From positions 18,211-82,210 of the forward strand of contig JACVRA010000314.1 in assembly GCA_019828545.1 (NCBI GenBank): a DNA stretch of 64,000 nt. The letters run 5' to 3'. Positions 1-12,619 of the stretch are shown here, one piece after another. Both the position numbers and the translations under genes were made by a program. Source of the stretch: Paracamarosporium sp. OC-R06-R3 (lineage: Eukaryota; Ascomycota; Dothideomycetes; Pleosporales; Didymosphaeriaceae). How positions within the stretch are numbered: the first letter of the stretch is position 1; each line of letters begins with the position of its first letter. The notes under the pieces were generated by a model. That model searched no databases and was not told where the DNA came from. It saw only the letters and a program-made list of their open reading frames with translations.

Positions 1-1605
1 TGGTGGCGGCGGCGGCGGCGGTCCGATTCGTGTTTGTCCTTCCTAGATTCTGAGTGACCATGAGAACAGCGGCGTTCCTTGCGACCCGGAGAAGAAACTC
101 TTGAGGCAGGTTTCTGGGGAGAGACCGATGTGTCCCAAGGATTGGCGTCTGAAGTGTTGTTCTTTTTTTTAGATTTGTCTTTAGACTTGTCCTTCTCTGA
201 TGGTGCAGCACCTCCCCATGCGCCATCAGTCCACTCATTGGCTCCGCCAGTATTAGTAGTGTCGCCTGGGTTGTTTCCATCGAAATCCCAGGCATTCTTG
301 TCTTTTGTCTGGGAGGAGCTCGAACCGCTGGACTTGCTCTTGCTCTTGCTCTTGTTGTCTTTGTTTCCTCCATAATCCCAAAGATTCCCACCACCCCATT
401 CTGGTGCAGCATTGCCTCCTCCACTATCGAAGCCGCCATCTCCATCACCCCAAGGATTGTCAGCATCTTTGGACTCGCTCTTCTTCTCCTTTGACTTTCC
501 CTTCTCCTTGCCACCTTTGTCTTTTTTCTTCTCTTCATTATTCTTGTCCTTAGTCTTCTTGCTCTTGCTTTCCTCTTTATCAGGCTCAATATCCCAAGGA
601 TTGCCACCACCGCCGGTGTCCCCTGCATTGGTATTGTCCCCAGCATTGTCCCCATTACCGCCGCCACCACTACCATCACCAATATTCCATTGCGTGTTTC
701 CGGTCGTGTTAGTATCGGCTCCTGTCGCATCGCCCCAAACACCACCTCCACTATCACCAGTATTCCATTCTGTGTTTCCAGTCGTGTTGTTATCAGCTCC
801 AGTGGGCCAATCAATGTTACCTGCAGCGCCAGCTCCTCCATTGTCATTTTTCTTGGAGTCTTTACCAGAAGCATTAGACTTATTGTCACCTGGAGTATCG
901 AACGTGTCAAGGCCACCAAAAACCCACCCATCACCACCCGAAGTCTCTTCTTTTTTCTCTTCTCCTTTCTTTTGCTGCTCCTGTTTCTGGTTCGCTTGGC
1001 CACCGCCCTGCTCATTACCCTTCTTCCCTTTCTTCTTGTCCCAAAAGTCGTCCGGCCGGATCTCATTGAAACGCTGAGTGCACTGTTTCTTAGGCTTTTT
1101 GAGCTTTTCAGTTATAGCAGGCCACTGGGCGTCTTCGGTCTTCATGCGCATGAGTGTCTTGTCCTCTTCTTCTGTGAAATTGAGCGGGTTGGGGACGCCC
1201 TTCTTGTACTCGATCTCACCGATGTTATCTGCTTGGCCGCTTGTGTTTTTGCTTGTCTCGGTTTGGCCATTGCCGGATTTAGCGCTTTTCTTCACCGAAT
1301 TATGGTCTGCGTTTCCCTTCGGTGGGTTGTTCGCTGCTGCGTTGTCTAGAGCATTCAAAAGCCGTGGCTTGCCACTACCGGTCAACTTACCTCTCCGACC
1401 ATCGCTAGCTGCCCATTCAATGGCTGCACCAGGCGTTGCCATCTGCGCAAGACGTTAGCAGCTAGAGACGGTAAAATTGGGAGCGTTAACTCACCATGCC
1501 CCTGTAGCTGTTCAGCTGCGGCTGTTTCGGCGGGTCTTTGAAGGGCTTGTTGCTGAGGCCTAGCAGATACGACGTTCTGATGCGCCGAGGTGGGTCGCCA
1601 GCCAT
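1..1605 (-). CDS. Myb/SANT-like domain protein with NPW(D/G) repeats, 3' partial
   Basis: The ATG lies at 1605-1603. Exon 1 is 1605-1495, an intron spans 1494-1443 (GTGAGT...GCAG), and exon 2 stays open to base 1, so the C-terminus is outside the window. Residues roughly 125-170 (NFTEEED..L..MK....WPAI...L....KQCTQRFNEI) fit a Myb/SANT-like helix bundle, with spaced Trp and a basic end. After it comes a Lys/Glu stretch and then a long Gly/Asn/Asp-rich low-complexity region. In that region short modules NPWD, NPWG, NLWD, NAWD, EWN and QWN are separated by charged K/E/S linkers. The protein is probably nuclear, from the SANT-like fold and basic runs; its partner and targets are unknown. The start is supported because exon 1 and exon 2 join in phase with no stop. 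Trp modules in a disordered chain may be protein-contact sites, which is inference. Confidence 0.75.
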
Positions 1606-2692
1606 GGTGAGTGAGATGCAGTGTGATATGCTCCGACTGAATGTTCAGTGGCGGCAGAAAATTTGAGCGAGGCAAAGATTAAGTACAATGCGTGCTCTGC
1701 GTGCGAAAGGTTGTGTTGACTTGGGAGTGAGGTGGAAGGCAAGTGTAGAGGTGACGCTAAGTGAGCGGCCTAAGTGAGAGGCGTTGCTGGCTCGGCAACG
1801 TATCCAGCCAGTGTCTTGGGGGGACCAATCTAATGAGCACTAGGAAGGAGAGAATTCAGGTGAATGACGAGAAAAGCGGCAAATGCCGCGCGAGAGCACA
1901 TGGTATTGATCGGTTCAAGGACTGGAGGAACGCTTTGCCTCATATTTGGTACACCATTATCCCCGTATTCGGCGTGCTTGCTCTCCTTTGGTTAGATGTT
2001 CAGTCTATCGTAGAGCTCCTGGTCCTACGGTTCTGTCGTGTCACCAGATAGAGAAGCCGCAGCCTCCCAGTATGATAATATAGTAGCCCACATTATGCCA
2101 CAAATACAAGCGACTAATATGCAAGGCGAATGTGAATTGAGAAATACAATCACACAAAGAGACGCAAACGGATAAGGCATTGAACAGAGGAAACAATACG
2201 ATATGGGACGTGATTGCGGCAGCACCTTGACACATGGGTGATGTGCAAGCAAGGTAAAAAGGACCATCTTACTAGTAGCTATCGTGCGTACTTTTGCTTT
2301 GCGTGCCCTTGTTTGAGCTGATATCTACATCGTTATGGCGGTTCTTGCAGTGCTCCTGCACCGGTGCTTATGATACATATCAGGAGTAGGTCTCAAAGGG
2401 AAATTATCACCATTATAGCAAGTATAGATGAGATAATTGTTTTGGCATCCTGGATGAAAAGCCACAGAGCAATACTGGTAGTTCAAAAAACGTTGGATAG
2501 ATAGTCATCTCAAGTGTTTGAAATGAGGTCGCGCCCCCACCCAACGTTCCCCATGAACATCGGCCCGACCATTCCTCCGCCTGGAACCCTGAACCGTGGC
2601 ATCTCCAATCGCCAAACATTCGAGGTCGACTTTCAGCGAAGCTCCTTTCTACTCCGCACCGCCGCCGAAACAGCAATCCGCCAACTATCACG
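1606..2692. other. Intergenic region, no supported gene
   Basis: This is the shared 5' region of two divergent genes (the Myb-like gene and Emp24). Open frames of up to 116 codons exist on both strands but overlap each other, mostly lack a sensible start and resemble no family I know. I see no repeat or RNA gene here. Confidence 0.5.
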
Positions 2693-3496
2693 ATGCTGTT
2701 CCCTTCCTTCAGCGTTCTCGCCGCAGCGAGCAGCCTGCTCGCCCTCGCCTCGGCGCACAACATCCAGATGAAGGCCTACATGCGCGAATGCTTCCACGAG
2801 CAGCTGCACAAGGACGACAAGATGACGGTCACGTTCCAAGTTGGCGACCGGGAATTCGGGGGAAGTGGAAATCTGGACATTGATTTCTGGGTACGGCAGC
2901 CACAAAACCAACTAGATTGCGAATCAAGGGCGGACGATCGCATTGCATCGGGGTTACAATTGGGGATTCAAGAGGCATGGCTGACAGGCATTGGCAGATC
3001 GAGACGCCCTCACGCGCATACCAAGTTCACGAACGTGGCGTATCATCGGGCGACCACTCCTTCGTCGCAACAGAAGACGGCAAATACACATACTGCTTTA
3101 ACAACGAGCACTGGGGCGCAAACACCAAGGAAGTTTCATTCAATGTGCACGGAATAGTCTACGTCCCCGAACACGAGGCGCCGCAAGATCCCCTGGAGAA
3201 AGAAGGTACGCTCCTCGAGACGATTCCTCACTGGTCTTAATCCTCGGCAACACTAGTCCACTATGTGCGAGCTATGCTAACATGCGACAGTCCGCTCCCT
3301 CGCCGAGCTCGTCTCCCAAGTCAAAGACGAGCAATCCTACATCGTCGTCCGCGAACGCACCCACCGCAACACCGCCGAGTCCACAAACTCGCGCGTCAAG
3401 TGGTGGAGCATCTTCCAGCTAAGCCTTCTCGTCGGAGAGGGCATCTTCCAGGTGTGGTGGATTAAGCGCTTCTTTGAGGTCAAGCGCATCGTGTAG
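2693..3496 (+). CDS. EMP24: p24 family cargo receptor Emp24
   Basis: The exons are 2693-2890, 2998-3205 and 3291-3496, giving 203 aa, the usual p24 length. The N-terminus is a signal peptide (MLFPSFSVLAAASSLLALASA) followed by the GOLD domain (CFHEQL, FQVGDREFGGSGNLDIDF, YCFNNEHWGANTKEVSFNVHG). Next is a coiled-coil stem whose VKDEQSYIVVRERTHRNTAEST is the hallmark of the Emp24 (p24 beta) branch. One transmembrane helix follows, then the short cytosolic tail RFFEVKRIV with the Phe pair used for COPII binding. The protein cycles between ER and Golgi as part of a hetero-oligomeric p24 complex that packs GPI-anchored and other cargo into COPII vesicles (family knowledge). Both introns join in phase. 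The member within the p24 family is assigned from the stem motif. Confidence 0.95.
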
Positions 3497-3994
3497 GACA
3501 ATCGGCGCGCAACTGCCATCGAGAAGGCTGTGAGGTTTGCCATGTCGTTGTGGGATTCGCTGGATCGTAGGTTCAGCTCGAAGCATTTCTAGCTTGGCGT
3601 TTCGTGATTTGCTCTGCTTGGCGGTAGGGCGGTGCTGCAAAATGGGATGGAGTTTGGGTGGGATCTGAGTGTATGATTCGTAGAGCGAGCTTGCTATGAG
3701 ATACTGATTACATTGTCATTGGTGCGTTTTGCTTGCTGTTTTGCATCGCGCTCTGCAACCTTCGATTTTGCGGTTGTAGTATGCATTGCTGAAGTTGCAT
3801 GATGATGCGGATGAATACCCTGGAGATACCGGTAAGCCAGCAACGCCATGCTATGCTAGACATCCTCTTCGGAAAATAACCATCTCTCCTCTCTGCCCTA
3901 GACTCACACGTATGATGCAGAGTCTGAATCAATATACCGATCATCCCCAAGCAAAACCAAGCTGCATCCCAACACTTCAAATCCCTCAACTCCC

Positions 3995-6949
3995 CTAATT
4001 CTCACGCATCACCTGACCATAAATAGGCTCCTCCGGATCACCCACCACAACATGATCAACCGTAAGCCGCACGAACCCCTCCACAACCCCCAAGACAACG
4101 TCCAACGCATCCCGCGCATCCTCCTTACTCACAGCCCCACACTCATCATCAAGATCATCCTCAGTCCTACACTCATCAGCCTCCACCACAACCCTCCCCG
4201 AAGAAAATAAAAAAACTTACACGTTAAACTCGCTCTCATCGCTCACCGCATCCGGATCCACCGCCCCCTCAACCGCCGCCCTCCGCAGCAAATTCCCCAA
4301 CGCCATCCTCCTCGCACACAGCCAGTACGCGCGATGGAACCGCTTCTCGCTCGCCAGCATGTCCCGCGTCCACGTCCTGACAACCCGGATGTACCCCCCG
4401 CGCTGGAGCTCCGCGAGCCACGGCCCCAGGCACGGCGAGAAGGTCGTCCAGTGGATCCAGTCGTGCTCGTACCAGTGGTATCCGTAGACGCCTACGGTGG
4501 TGGTCCCGGCGCGGTGCTCGGCGGCCGTGTCCCAGGGGTTTGCGGCGTTGTGCAGGACGACGAAAGAGAGGGCGGTGCCGTTCGGGATGAAGCCTTGGGT
4601 GCTGTGGAGGGTGCGGCGGGCGATGTGTGGGAGGGGGAAGTCTCGGGGGAGGGGGTCCGGCGGGAGGAGCAGGGGGCGCATCGTGTTTTCGAGCCAGGCT
4701 TGTCTGTGGGGTCTTGGTTAGTTGCGGGCTTGGAAGGGGTTGTGCGGGGAGTACTCACGCGTGGTGGCTGTGCGTGGTGGCGGGGATGATCTCGTAGAGG
4801 GTTACTGGGGCGGTGTAGTCGTCGTAGGCGGAGACGATGCGCTGCTCGGTGGGCCGGGATGAGCTGGGGTCTGCGGAGGTCAGCGAATGGTCTTGGGTTG
4901 CCTCGAAGCCGGATAGAGGGTGGGTATCTAAGTTGGAGGCAGGGGGCATGATGTCCCCAAATAAATCGTCGGGCAGAGCATCCAGGTCAAGGTCGTCCAG
5001 GAACCCGAAATCAGACATGGAAGTAGGTATACTGGAACTTCCTGGGGTAGGTTCTCCTGTTTGCTGTAAGTTTGAGCCAGACTGGCTTTGGACAGTGAAA
5101 CTTGGGTAGCCTTGCTCCTCAAAAGATGAGTGGGGGGTATTGAAGGAAGGCCCGGACCGTGGGCGTGAGCTACTAGGTCCTGGAGCTGTGGTGCCGGTGG
5201 GGTGTCTGTTGCGAGAGTGCTGGCGAGGATCCACACGCGAAGAACCCTGTGCTGAGCTGCTGGGTCCTGGAGCGGCTGGTTGCAGCGGCAGTTCCGTCAG
5301 CGGTTGGCGGACGTCAAAGCCACGGGAGGAGGAGGCGATGGTATTCGAGGCATGACTGGCCGTGGGATTTTGCATCAACTCACCTCGAACCCTTGAAATA
5401 GTCGCTGCCGCTGGCCTAGGTGCCCTAGGTGGCTGAGGGACGGCTCCGCGAGGTGGTTGAGAAGTGGCATCTGCAGCACCAGCGTTAGGTGGGTTTGTCT
5501 CAAGAAAACGATGTAAATCGCTCAACGAGCTTCCAGAAGAAGACGACTCGTAGATAAGAGAGGGAGTCGATGGATTGGGAGTCGTATATGGACTAAACAA
5601 ATCAAATTGCTGAGGAGGGTAGCCAGAAGTGATGCTGTTATTAGTGAAAGGAGAAATTTGATAACCTCCCTGCATACCAGTATTGTTCTGAGGTAGCTGA
5701 GGCATCATTCTAGCTCCTAGGAAATTCGGAGCAGGCGGCATGAAGTGCTGCGGAGTGAAGCCAGAAGTAAAGTCTGGAGTGTAACCAGGTTGCTCCACAG
5801 GCAGCATCCCACCAGAGAATTGGTGACCGAAAGTTTGCATTCCTGTTGGACCCATCAGCTGCCGTCGTGATTGTTGTGAATTATTCAAATTCTGGCCACT
5901 AGAAACGGGGGTGCGCCGAAGCTGAGCAGTACCATGAGAGGGCATTGTCTGAGATGGGAAAGTCGTCTGGCTGGTCTGATACGGCGCATTCCTATTCGGG
6001 TGCCGTTGCTGCTGTTGTGTGCTGCCTGGCGTGTTGCTATGGACGTCCGAAAGAAGACCAGATATACCACTAAAGTCAGGCATCGGTCTATTGAACTGAG
6101 CAGCCCAGTGGTTTGGGTCTAGAGTCGCATTGGCCTGGTTTGTATTCAGCATGTACGGAGAACCAGACCAACCCATTACGAGGCCAGGTGCACCTGCATT
6201 ATCGTTTGGCAGCCTGCTAGAGAAGCCATAGGGCGCACTGTTGGGTCCAGGACCAGCACCGCGGTATGGTGGGTTCTCAGTGTGGGTGAAGATTGACTGG
6301 GGTGCGGCCCTAGGGTAGTGTCCAGCGACACCAGGAATACCTCCATGAGGGACAGTGCCGCGCTGAGGAGTAAAATTAGAGTCGTCCATACGTGAAGCTT
6401 GACGCCTTACACCACGCGGCTGCCGTGCACCGATGTCAAAATGTAAGTGTGGAGCGTCTTGGGTACCACGTCCAAGACCTTCTGAGCGTTGATTATTACC
6501 AGAGACAACTCCGGGAACAATTACAGGTGACGTATATGTTGGTTCGACGTTCCTATAAATCGTATTAGCGGTCACAAACAAGCAATGTGGAATAACAATG
6601 GTCACATATACCTGCTTGTCGGCTGCCACCAATCGGAACTTTGTGTATAAGTCTGGGCATTGCCCGGCTGCGAAGTGGGTGGTGAGCTCCTCAAGATAAA
6701 CTCAGGAGGGACCGGGTCCAAGAGATTCCAAGGAGACGGACGGCGAACTGAAGCCGGGGGTACAGTCGACGCCATGCTAGGGTGTTGCTGAACCCGAGCG
6801 GTGCCGCTGGTGTTACTAACTCCATGGTCGATGTCTGCAAACGCAAAAGGCCTTCCTGTAGCCGGTACGCGGTCAGTTCCCTGGGGCGCTGCTGATTCGT
6901 CTTCACGTTCGGTCGTCGGTCGACTAGACCTAGGGCGCGGTCCAGACAT
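3995..6949 (-). CDS. Large Gly/Pro/Gln/Ser-rich protein of unknown function with a conserved C-terminal region
   Basis: Four exons, 6949-6612, 6552-4759, 4703-4221 and 4166-3995, join in phase to give 928 aa. About 690 residues from the N-terminus are low complexity (Pro, Gln, Ser, Asn, Gly), with a few aromatic patches such as LLSDVHSNTPG and SDFGFLDDLDLDALPDDLFGD. The latter is an acidic, Leu/Phe-spaced segment like a transactivation region. The last quarter is ordered: QAWLENTMRPLLLPPDPLPRD, then a Trp/His-rich core (GVYGYHWYEHDWIHWTTF, LAELQRGGYIRVVRTWTRDML), a basic helix (RAYWLCARRMALGNLLRRA) and an acidic tail. I do not recognise a named domain. A transcriptional co-regulator role would fit the composition but is a guess. 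The final small exon depends on donor 4220 (GTAAGT) and acceptor TAG at 4169-4167. Confidence 0.7.
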
Positions 6950-7595
6950 AGCGTTCGTGGGATTTCTGTTCTCTATGTGTCGACGATCACGAACACGTTG
7001 GTAGTTTTCATTCTACTGGTGGTTCTAGATGGGCGTTCCGCAAAGAAGACGTACTGGTTGAGTGGGCAACGCGGCTTAAATGTCTAGCGGGATGTAGTTC
7101 TGCGAAATCGAGGTGACGGCAAGAGCGTGAAATGGCAGCCTTGGTGAAGCTCGTTGTGACTCGACGCCATGGTGACCGGGGAAATTCTACTTATTTCGGC
7201 CAGGTGACCTGAACGAGTGCAAAGCAATAGTGCTGGTAGTAGAATGAAATTGCTGCTTCACAACTGCCTCCGTAAAGTGAGGCGCTGGCAATACATTTGG
7301 AATTGTTGTACTTTTGCATGGTTACGGCTGCGTTTGTAGGTAGTAAGAAAGCCCGACTAGACCAGACAACTTAATCAGCATTGAAGCCGGGGTAGATACT
7401 CGGCCACTGCGAGGCCATGTAGCATGAATACGTCATTTCACACAAAATTGGCCAGTAATCACTTTGACAAGGTGTTTGTACTGATCCAGCTGTACTTTAG
7501 ATTGTGCCCATGTCAAATGGAGGTACCAACGTAGTCATGATTGGCCAATGCTAGCTGTATCCAGACATGTACATCATAATATAGATACTCAACAC
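6950..7595. other. Intergenic region, no supported gene
   Basis: This stretch lies upstream of the 6949 start and downstream of the 7596 stop of the next minus-strand gene. No open frame, repeat or RNA gene can be supported. Confidence 0.5.
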
Positions 7596-9967
7596 CTACT
7601 CCACCTCTTCATCCTGCACGCTCATGCCATCAATGCTGCCCTCTAACCCTGTGCTCTCCTGCTTCATCATGCTAATTTTCTTGCTTTTGGGCCTCGGCTT
7701 GCGCTTCTTCCCGGTCCCCTCCGTGGCCGGCGGAGCATCGCGTACCCAGCGAGAGATTGTCTCTGCGCGCTCGGTGGAGATTGGATACTCCCGCCCATCG
7801 TCCTGTGCCCATCGCTTAGGAGCAGGTGCCGGACTGCCGTTCGCTGAAGAATCTGTGGGAGTGCCACTGCCATTCTTCGCACGTTGCTCTGCCTCCTCAT
7901 CTTCTCTAAAGCGGCGCTCGCGGGCTCGAACAGATCTTTGAAAAGACTCTTCATCGACAACACGTTCGTCAGCTAGCGCTTCAAGGATGGCTTCATGCTT
8001 CTGACGTTCGCGCTTCTCCGACTCGGTTTCCTGGCGCTCGTTGCTTACGTCGGGAGGGCCATTCTTACCATGGCCAGGCAACGGGGCAGGACGGCAGAGC
8101 TTGTCCCATGACGCAGACAGGCCGATCCAGTTGCCTGCGCGGCGCAGTACTTCGACCCAGTCTGCACGTGAAGGCGAGCGCGCTGCGAGAAAAATCGGAT
8201 AGCCGTCGCAAACACGAGCTAGACGGGCCGCGTTGTGTGCGTGTCGCTGCAGTTCCTTGGGCGGCGTCTGGATGAGAGCGTGGCAAAGAAGGAGCGAATG
8301 CAGCGCGTCAGGAAGGAGCGGATGGTACGTGATGCTTTCGTGAGAGTCGGCGAAGGCGGTTGCTGCAGCCGACGCCGTCCAGTCGGAGGTCTCTTTGGCG
8401 TCGGGGTGCGGAAATGGAGGGAGCGATGCTGGTGGGGCCGACTCGAAGAGTTGGGAAACCTTGAAGACCTCAGGGGCGGGCAGTTTGGGCCAAGCAGCAC
8501 GATCTTGGCCACGAGGACCGCGATGAGGAACGAGAGCTTCGGAGACGGGTGAAGCAGCCGCGGAAGAAGAATCAAGCAATCGATTCAGGGGTTTGCTAAA
8601 TGTCTCCTTTGCATACGAACCGTCTACCGAACCTCCAACCCGTCGCAGGAACTCGTCTGCGATCTCGGCTGATATGCCAGGCGTGTAGTCGAAATGCGAC
8701 AGGAAAGCCGTGTAGTCACGCAGAGCGCGCTTGGCGTTGGTCCGCACCTGCTTGCGTGCTTCGGCACGACGGCGATTCCCTTGTGCTTCGTCGGCAGATT
8801 GCGGGTGAGGCTGCTGTCCCGCGGCGACTTGGGCATCTCTTGCTGCGCTGGCTTCCTCTGCCTCTTTCAACCCATACAAAGCGCCATGCACGTATTGGCA
8901 TGCGATTGTGAAGTAAACGCCGGCGCGGTGGAACAAAAGCTGCGTCTCCAGGGAATTGGGCTGGTCTTCGTCGGCGACCTTGATGTCCTGTCTCCAGTCC
9001 CGCCCGTGTTGGTCTTGCATTGCTTTGGCCAGAATCAGCTGGTCCCTGCCTTCGCTGTGTTGGGCGTTGAAGTATCGCGCCACAGCCAGTGCTTCTGAGA
9101 GGTCCTTTGCAGAATTCACGTATTCTTCCTTGAAGATGCGAGCCAGGGCCCTCGTGCGCAGCGGCGAGCCATCACTCGGGCGCTCTGCTATGATGTCGTC
9201 CAAGGCGTCGAGCGGGGTGCATTGGGCCATCATGCGCGAGGGTATCTTTTCGTGGAAAAAGTGCACGTATTTTGCATCGACGTCGTTTGCATTCCTCTGC
9301 AGCACAAACTGGGCCACGTCCTCGAGCGTCGAGGCCGACTGCATCGTCGCGACGCTGGCGGCAATCTCGTCCAGATGGTACGCCTGGCTCAGCTTGGCCG
9401 TCGCCAGCTCGCGCATGCGGTGCTTCCGCTCTCTGCTCAGCTTGGTGTTGGTCGCGTGGCCGCCATATCCAATGCCCAGGGCGGCCGCGCTGCCCAGCAT
9501 GCCATTGCCCGCGTTCAGCGAGCTGTTGAGGGCGGCCGACGTCAGCCCGCTGGTGGCGCGCACGGCCAGGTTGGTGGCCTCGTCGACGGCCTTGCGGATC
9601 TTGACGAGGTCGTAGAGGACGGCGGGGTCGATGGGGTGGGGGCGCGGCGAAAGGTAGTTGCTGTGGGCGAGCGACTCGAGCACCTCTGGCGGCAGCTGCA
9701 GCCATGGGCCGTGGAAGGACGAGATGTAGCGCCAATGCCTGCGACGCCCCGGTCAGAACCACTCTGTGTCTGTGAAGCCTCGAAGAAGTCCAGCGACGTG
9801 CCTCCAGCGACCTACTTATTGCGGCAGATAATCAGCGCCGACGTCGACGGTTCTGGCGGCGGCAGCGGCCTTCTCGTTTTCGCGGTGCCTGCGGGCGGCG
9901 GCGGCGTGTTGGAGCCGCTGCCGTTGGACGCCGAGTCGGCCTGCGCGCTCTTCTTATTCTTGGCCAT
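7596..9967 (-). CDS. Conserved fungal helical (TPR-like) protein, unknown function
   Basis: Exon 1 is 9967-9816 and exon 2 is 9738-7596; the intron has a GTAGGT donor and a CAG acceptor. The protein has 764 aa. The N-terminus is a short basic and Pro-rich lead (MAKNKKSAQ) followed by the well-ordered motif ICRNKHWRYISSFHGPWLQLPPEVLESL, which crosses the splice junction and so supports the intron. The middle is long and alpha-helical: paired helices around residues 150-350 with Leu/Ala spacing as in TPR-like repeats (FKEEYVNSAKDLSEALAVARYFN, FHRAGVYFTIACQYVHGALYGLKEAEEA). A second helical block (LLPDALHSLLLCHALIQTPPKEL, HNAARLARVCDGYPIFLAARSPSRADWVEVLRR) follows. The C-terminus is a charged coiled coil and a basic KKRKPRPKSKK tail that may be a nuclear signal. 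I recall this architecture as widely conserved in filamentous fungi, but I cannot name a tested function. Confidence 0.8.
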
Positions 9968-12619
9968 GCTGGCAAGGCAGCAATTCGCTATAACGCGTTG
10001 CTGGGTGGTGCGGTATGCGCGTCGCTGCATTCACAATAATTTCGATGCTCCGCTTCTTGGCAAACGCGGGCGTTGCGCAGCCCTCCTCCGAGGCCTCACC
10101 ACCCCCCCCCCCCCCCTCTCTGCTTGACCTCCACTGACACGCACCAGGCATCCTTCCAGGGGCTATGCCCCCCGACTCACTGCGCTTCGACGCCTCTTTT
10201 CCCGCTCGTCGCCGCTCTGCACATCCTGTCGAGTTGGATCTACAACGTGTCAATGGATAGCTAGCATCCAGCAACGATCAATGCGGCAAACCTTCGAGGC
10301 GCCCCTGCTGCAACCCTGTGCCCAAAATGCACGCTCGGCATTATCCATGAGTCCCGAAGCTTCCCACATGCTGTTTGGCGAAATGTTTCCGACCCCACGC
10401 GTCACGCGTGCACGTGCATTCACCTTGGCACTCTTGTCTCACGTTATATAATCAGTCGGCTGGCTGTGCAGCACAATCATTCGTCTTGGTGTCAAGTATC
10501 TTCGAAAGATGCCAAAACACCAGTCTTTATGTCATAAGACGGACGGATTGCGCAACTCAGGTTGGGTGCAGCCCCCTGTCAATCAACGAGACTGCTGCAG
10601 CGAAGCCGACAGGCTTGCCGTACCGCCTGGCAGATTTCGGAATGGTTTGCGGCTGCAAATTCAACGAGCGACTGCTGATCCTCTGCGTCTTCTGTCAATT
10701 TCAGCCAAATTGCCATGTGTTGTGTGACCCATTTCATCCGCCCAAGTGCTGATGTGAGTATCCACACTCAGCATGATAAGTCTGTATGATCAATGATTAC
10801 AATGTACAACAGGCTAATCTACCCTCACCACGTCGCACCGCGAGAAGCGACTTCGTAGATCCTGTAATGAACGACTATGAAATACGATAGGCGTTGGTGG
10901 TTCCCATGCCACGCGGCGGGCCGCGGATCTAACAGTCGATCCTAGCGCCCGCAACTGGTAGCATACGATACTGCACACCGTTCAGAACCATGACCTCTCG
11001 CAATAGAACTATCTCCGGACGAGAGCGCTCGGTTTCGTGCCACTTCTAACCCGCGCTTCAGGCGTTGCAGCTCATCTCGCGCAGCAGCCCCCTATTTCTA
11101 GGTTCCAGGTCTGTCCTAGCGAGTTCCTACCCTGCTTTTGCTTCGAAGCCCACGAAAAACATGCACGTATCATTGGTCTGGCCTAGTTGTTTTGCATGCT
11201 TCGTTTCTTGATAAGCAGCACACCTCCCACTTATCAACGCGGAAGGTGGCAGCCCAATCGGGAGAAGGCTTGGATGCAGGCGTGAGCAGCTTCGATATGG
11301 TGTTTATGAAATGACAGCCATCACCTTCCCGTATGCGGTGAGTCTGCCGTTGGTCGCGACTCGGTTCCTTCCTGCTGGGCCATGGTCGTTCGACGCGGCT
11401 GCAGTCCACGTCGCCTCAGCTTCCGGCATCTAACATCGACAAACAGTTCAAGTCGGCTTTACTGAGCTCTTGTTTTCGGGGAAATTCATTCAGAGTTTAG
11501 GATGTTTGGGATCCCACCCGGGTGTGTTTCTACCCGACCCACAATGACATCTTCCGATCAAGAGCGCAGTCGAAACAGCTGTCGCCTCGTTTTAAGAGAT
11601 ATGGCCTCAGGGCAGATTGCTACGTAACTATAAACAGCACTGGGGCAGGTGCTCCTAAACTTATAGCGTTGCGCGTCGAGATCGACAAGGATTCAAATGC
11701 GCCAATCACTTGTCGAAGCTTGGCCCGTAGCTTAAGTGCACGTTCCTACCTCGCCGCTTGGTTGCAGCGGGGAAGCCTGCTAGCAGAAACGGCACGGCAT
11801 CCATCCATCGTCTACTTTCCATGCGGGGTATCCATCAGGCGGCGAGTCCTCTAAAATCGTCGTGTTCCAGACGACAATATGCGGCGCGACAGAACCTGGG
11901 CGAAGCTGGTGCTCTAAACACTTGGATCATCTAAGCAATGGGGATAGTGAATGTCCAACTTGGCTATGTTCCACGGCCATTTGACAAGCTTTCCCACGCG
12001 CTCAGCGATACGCTCACGCATGGCCCCTGTCGTAGGCTTCGTTTCCGCACCAGATCGGCTAGGTTCAATATCCCGCGCAGAGCGTTCAGCTCAAGGCCAC
12101 GTCTAGGGCTACCCAGCCACGTTCACCTTGCGGCACACTCTTCGGAATCAAAACTGGCTCCGCTTTCCTATGCGCCTCAATTTTGGTCATCCCTGGGCTT
12201 GTTGGTTCTGACGACAATGCTCGATAAGGGGAATCTCCACCCTTGACTGTGACGCTCATTCGGTAGGCTATCGTGTAGAGTGATGCTACACCACGAAGCC
12301 TTGTCGAGCTCTGTGGTATTGTGAAACTTTGTGTAATCTTTGGGTGTGTGGCTCCATTTCTCTATTTGATCGTTGGGCTCGGAAGTCCACAATACTTAAC
12401 CGCTAACCACTAACGCACCATCCAGTATCAGGACCTTGGTGTGGATACCGAAGGACTATAAACTTGTTACCTGCCTTGCACCAGCCAAGTCTACGAGTAA
12501 GCCTCCTCCGCTCGACCCGCTCTTTTAGTATACTTATCTCGACTGCGACCCAGTTGTTGTTCTTTTCCACTACCCCTCTTTCGTCCTGTATCGCGTTTAC
12601 TTTGATCTTTGAGAACACC
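9968..12619. other. Long gene-poor interval
   Basis: These 2.65 kb hold no gene I can support. Short open frames (for example 10375-10752 plus, Cys-rich without an ATG, and 10579-10767 minus) overlap on opposite strands and match nothing I know. A homopolymeric C tract lies at 10102-10116. The last 200 bases before 12620 are pyrimidine-rich and are probably the sulfate permease promoter and leader. Confidence 0.45.
10102..10116. repeat. Poly-C tract (15 C)
   Basis: An uninterrupted run of C just upstream of the 9967 start. Such tracts are prone to length errors in sequencing and to slippage. Confidence 0.9.

Noticed and set aside
10375..10752. Cys-rich frame that might be a small secreted protein
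   Set aside because: No ATG near its start, no signal peptide, and an opposite-strand frame is just as open.
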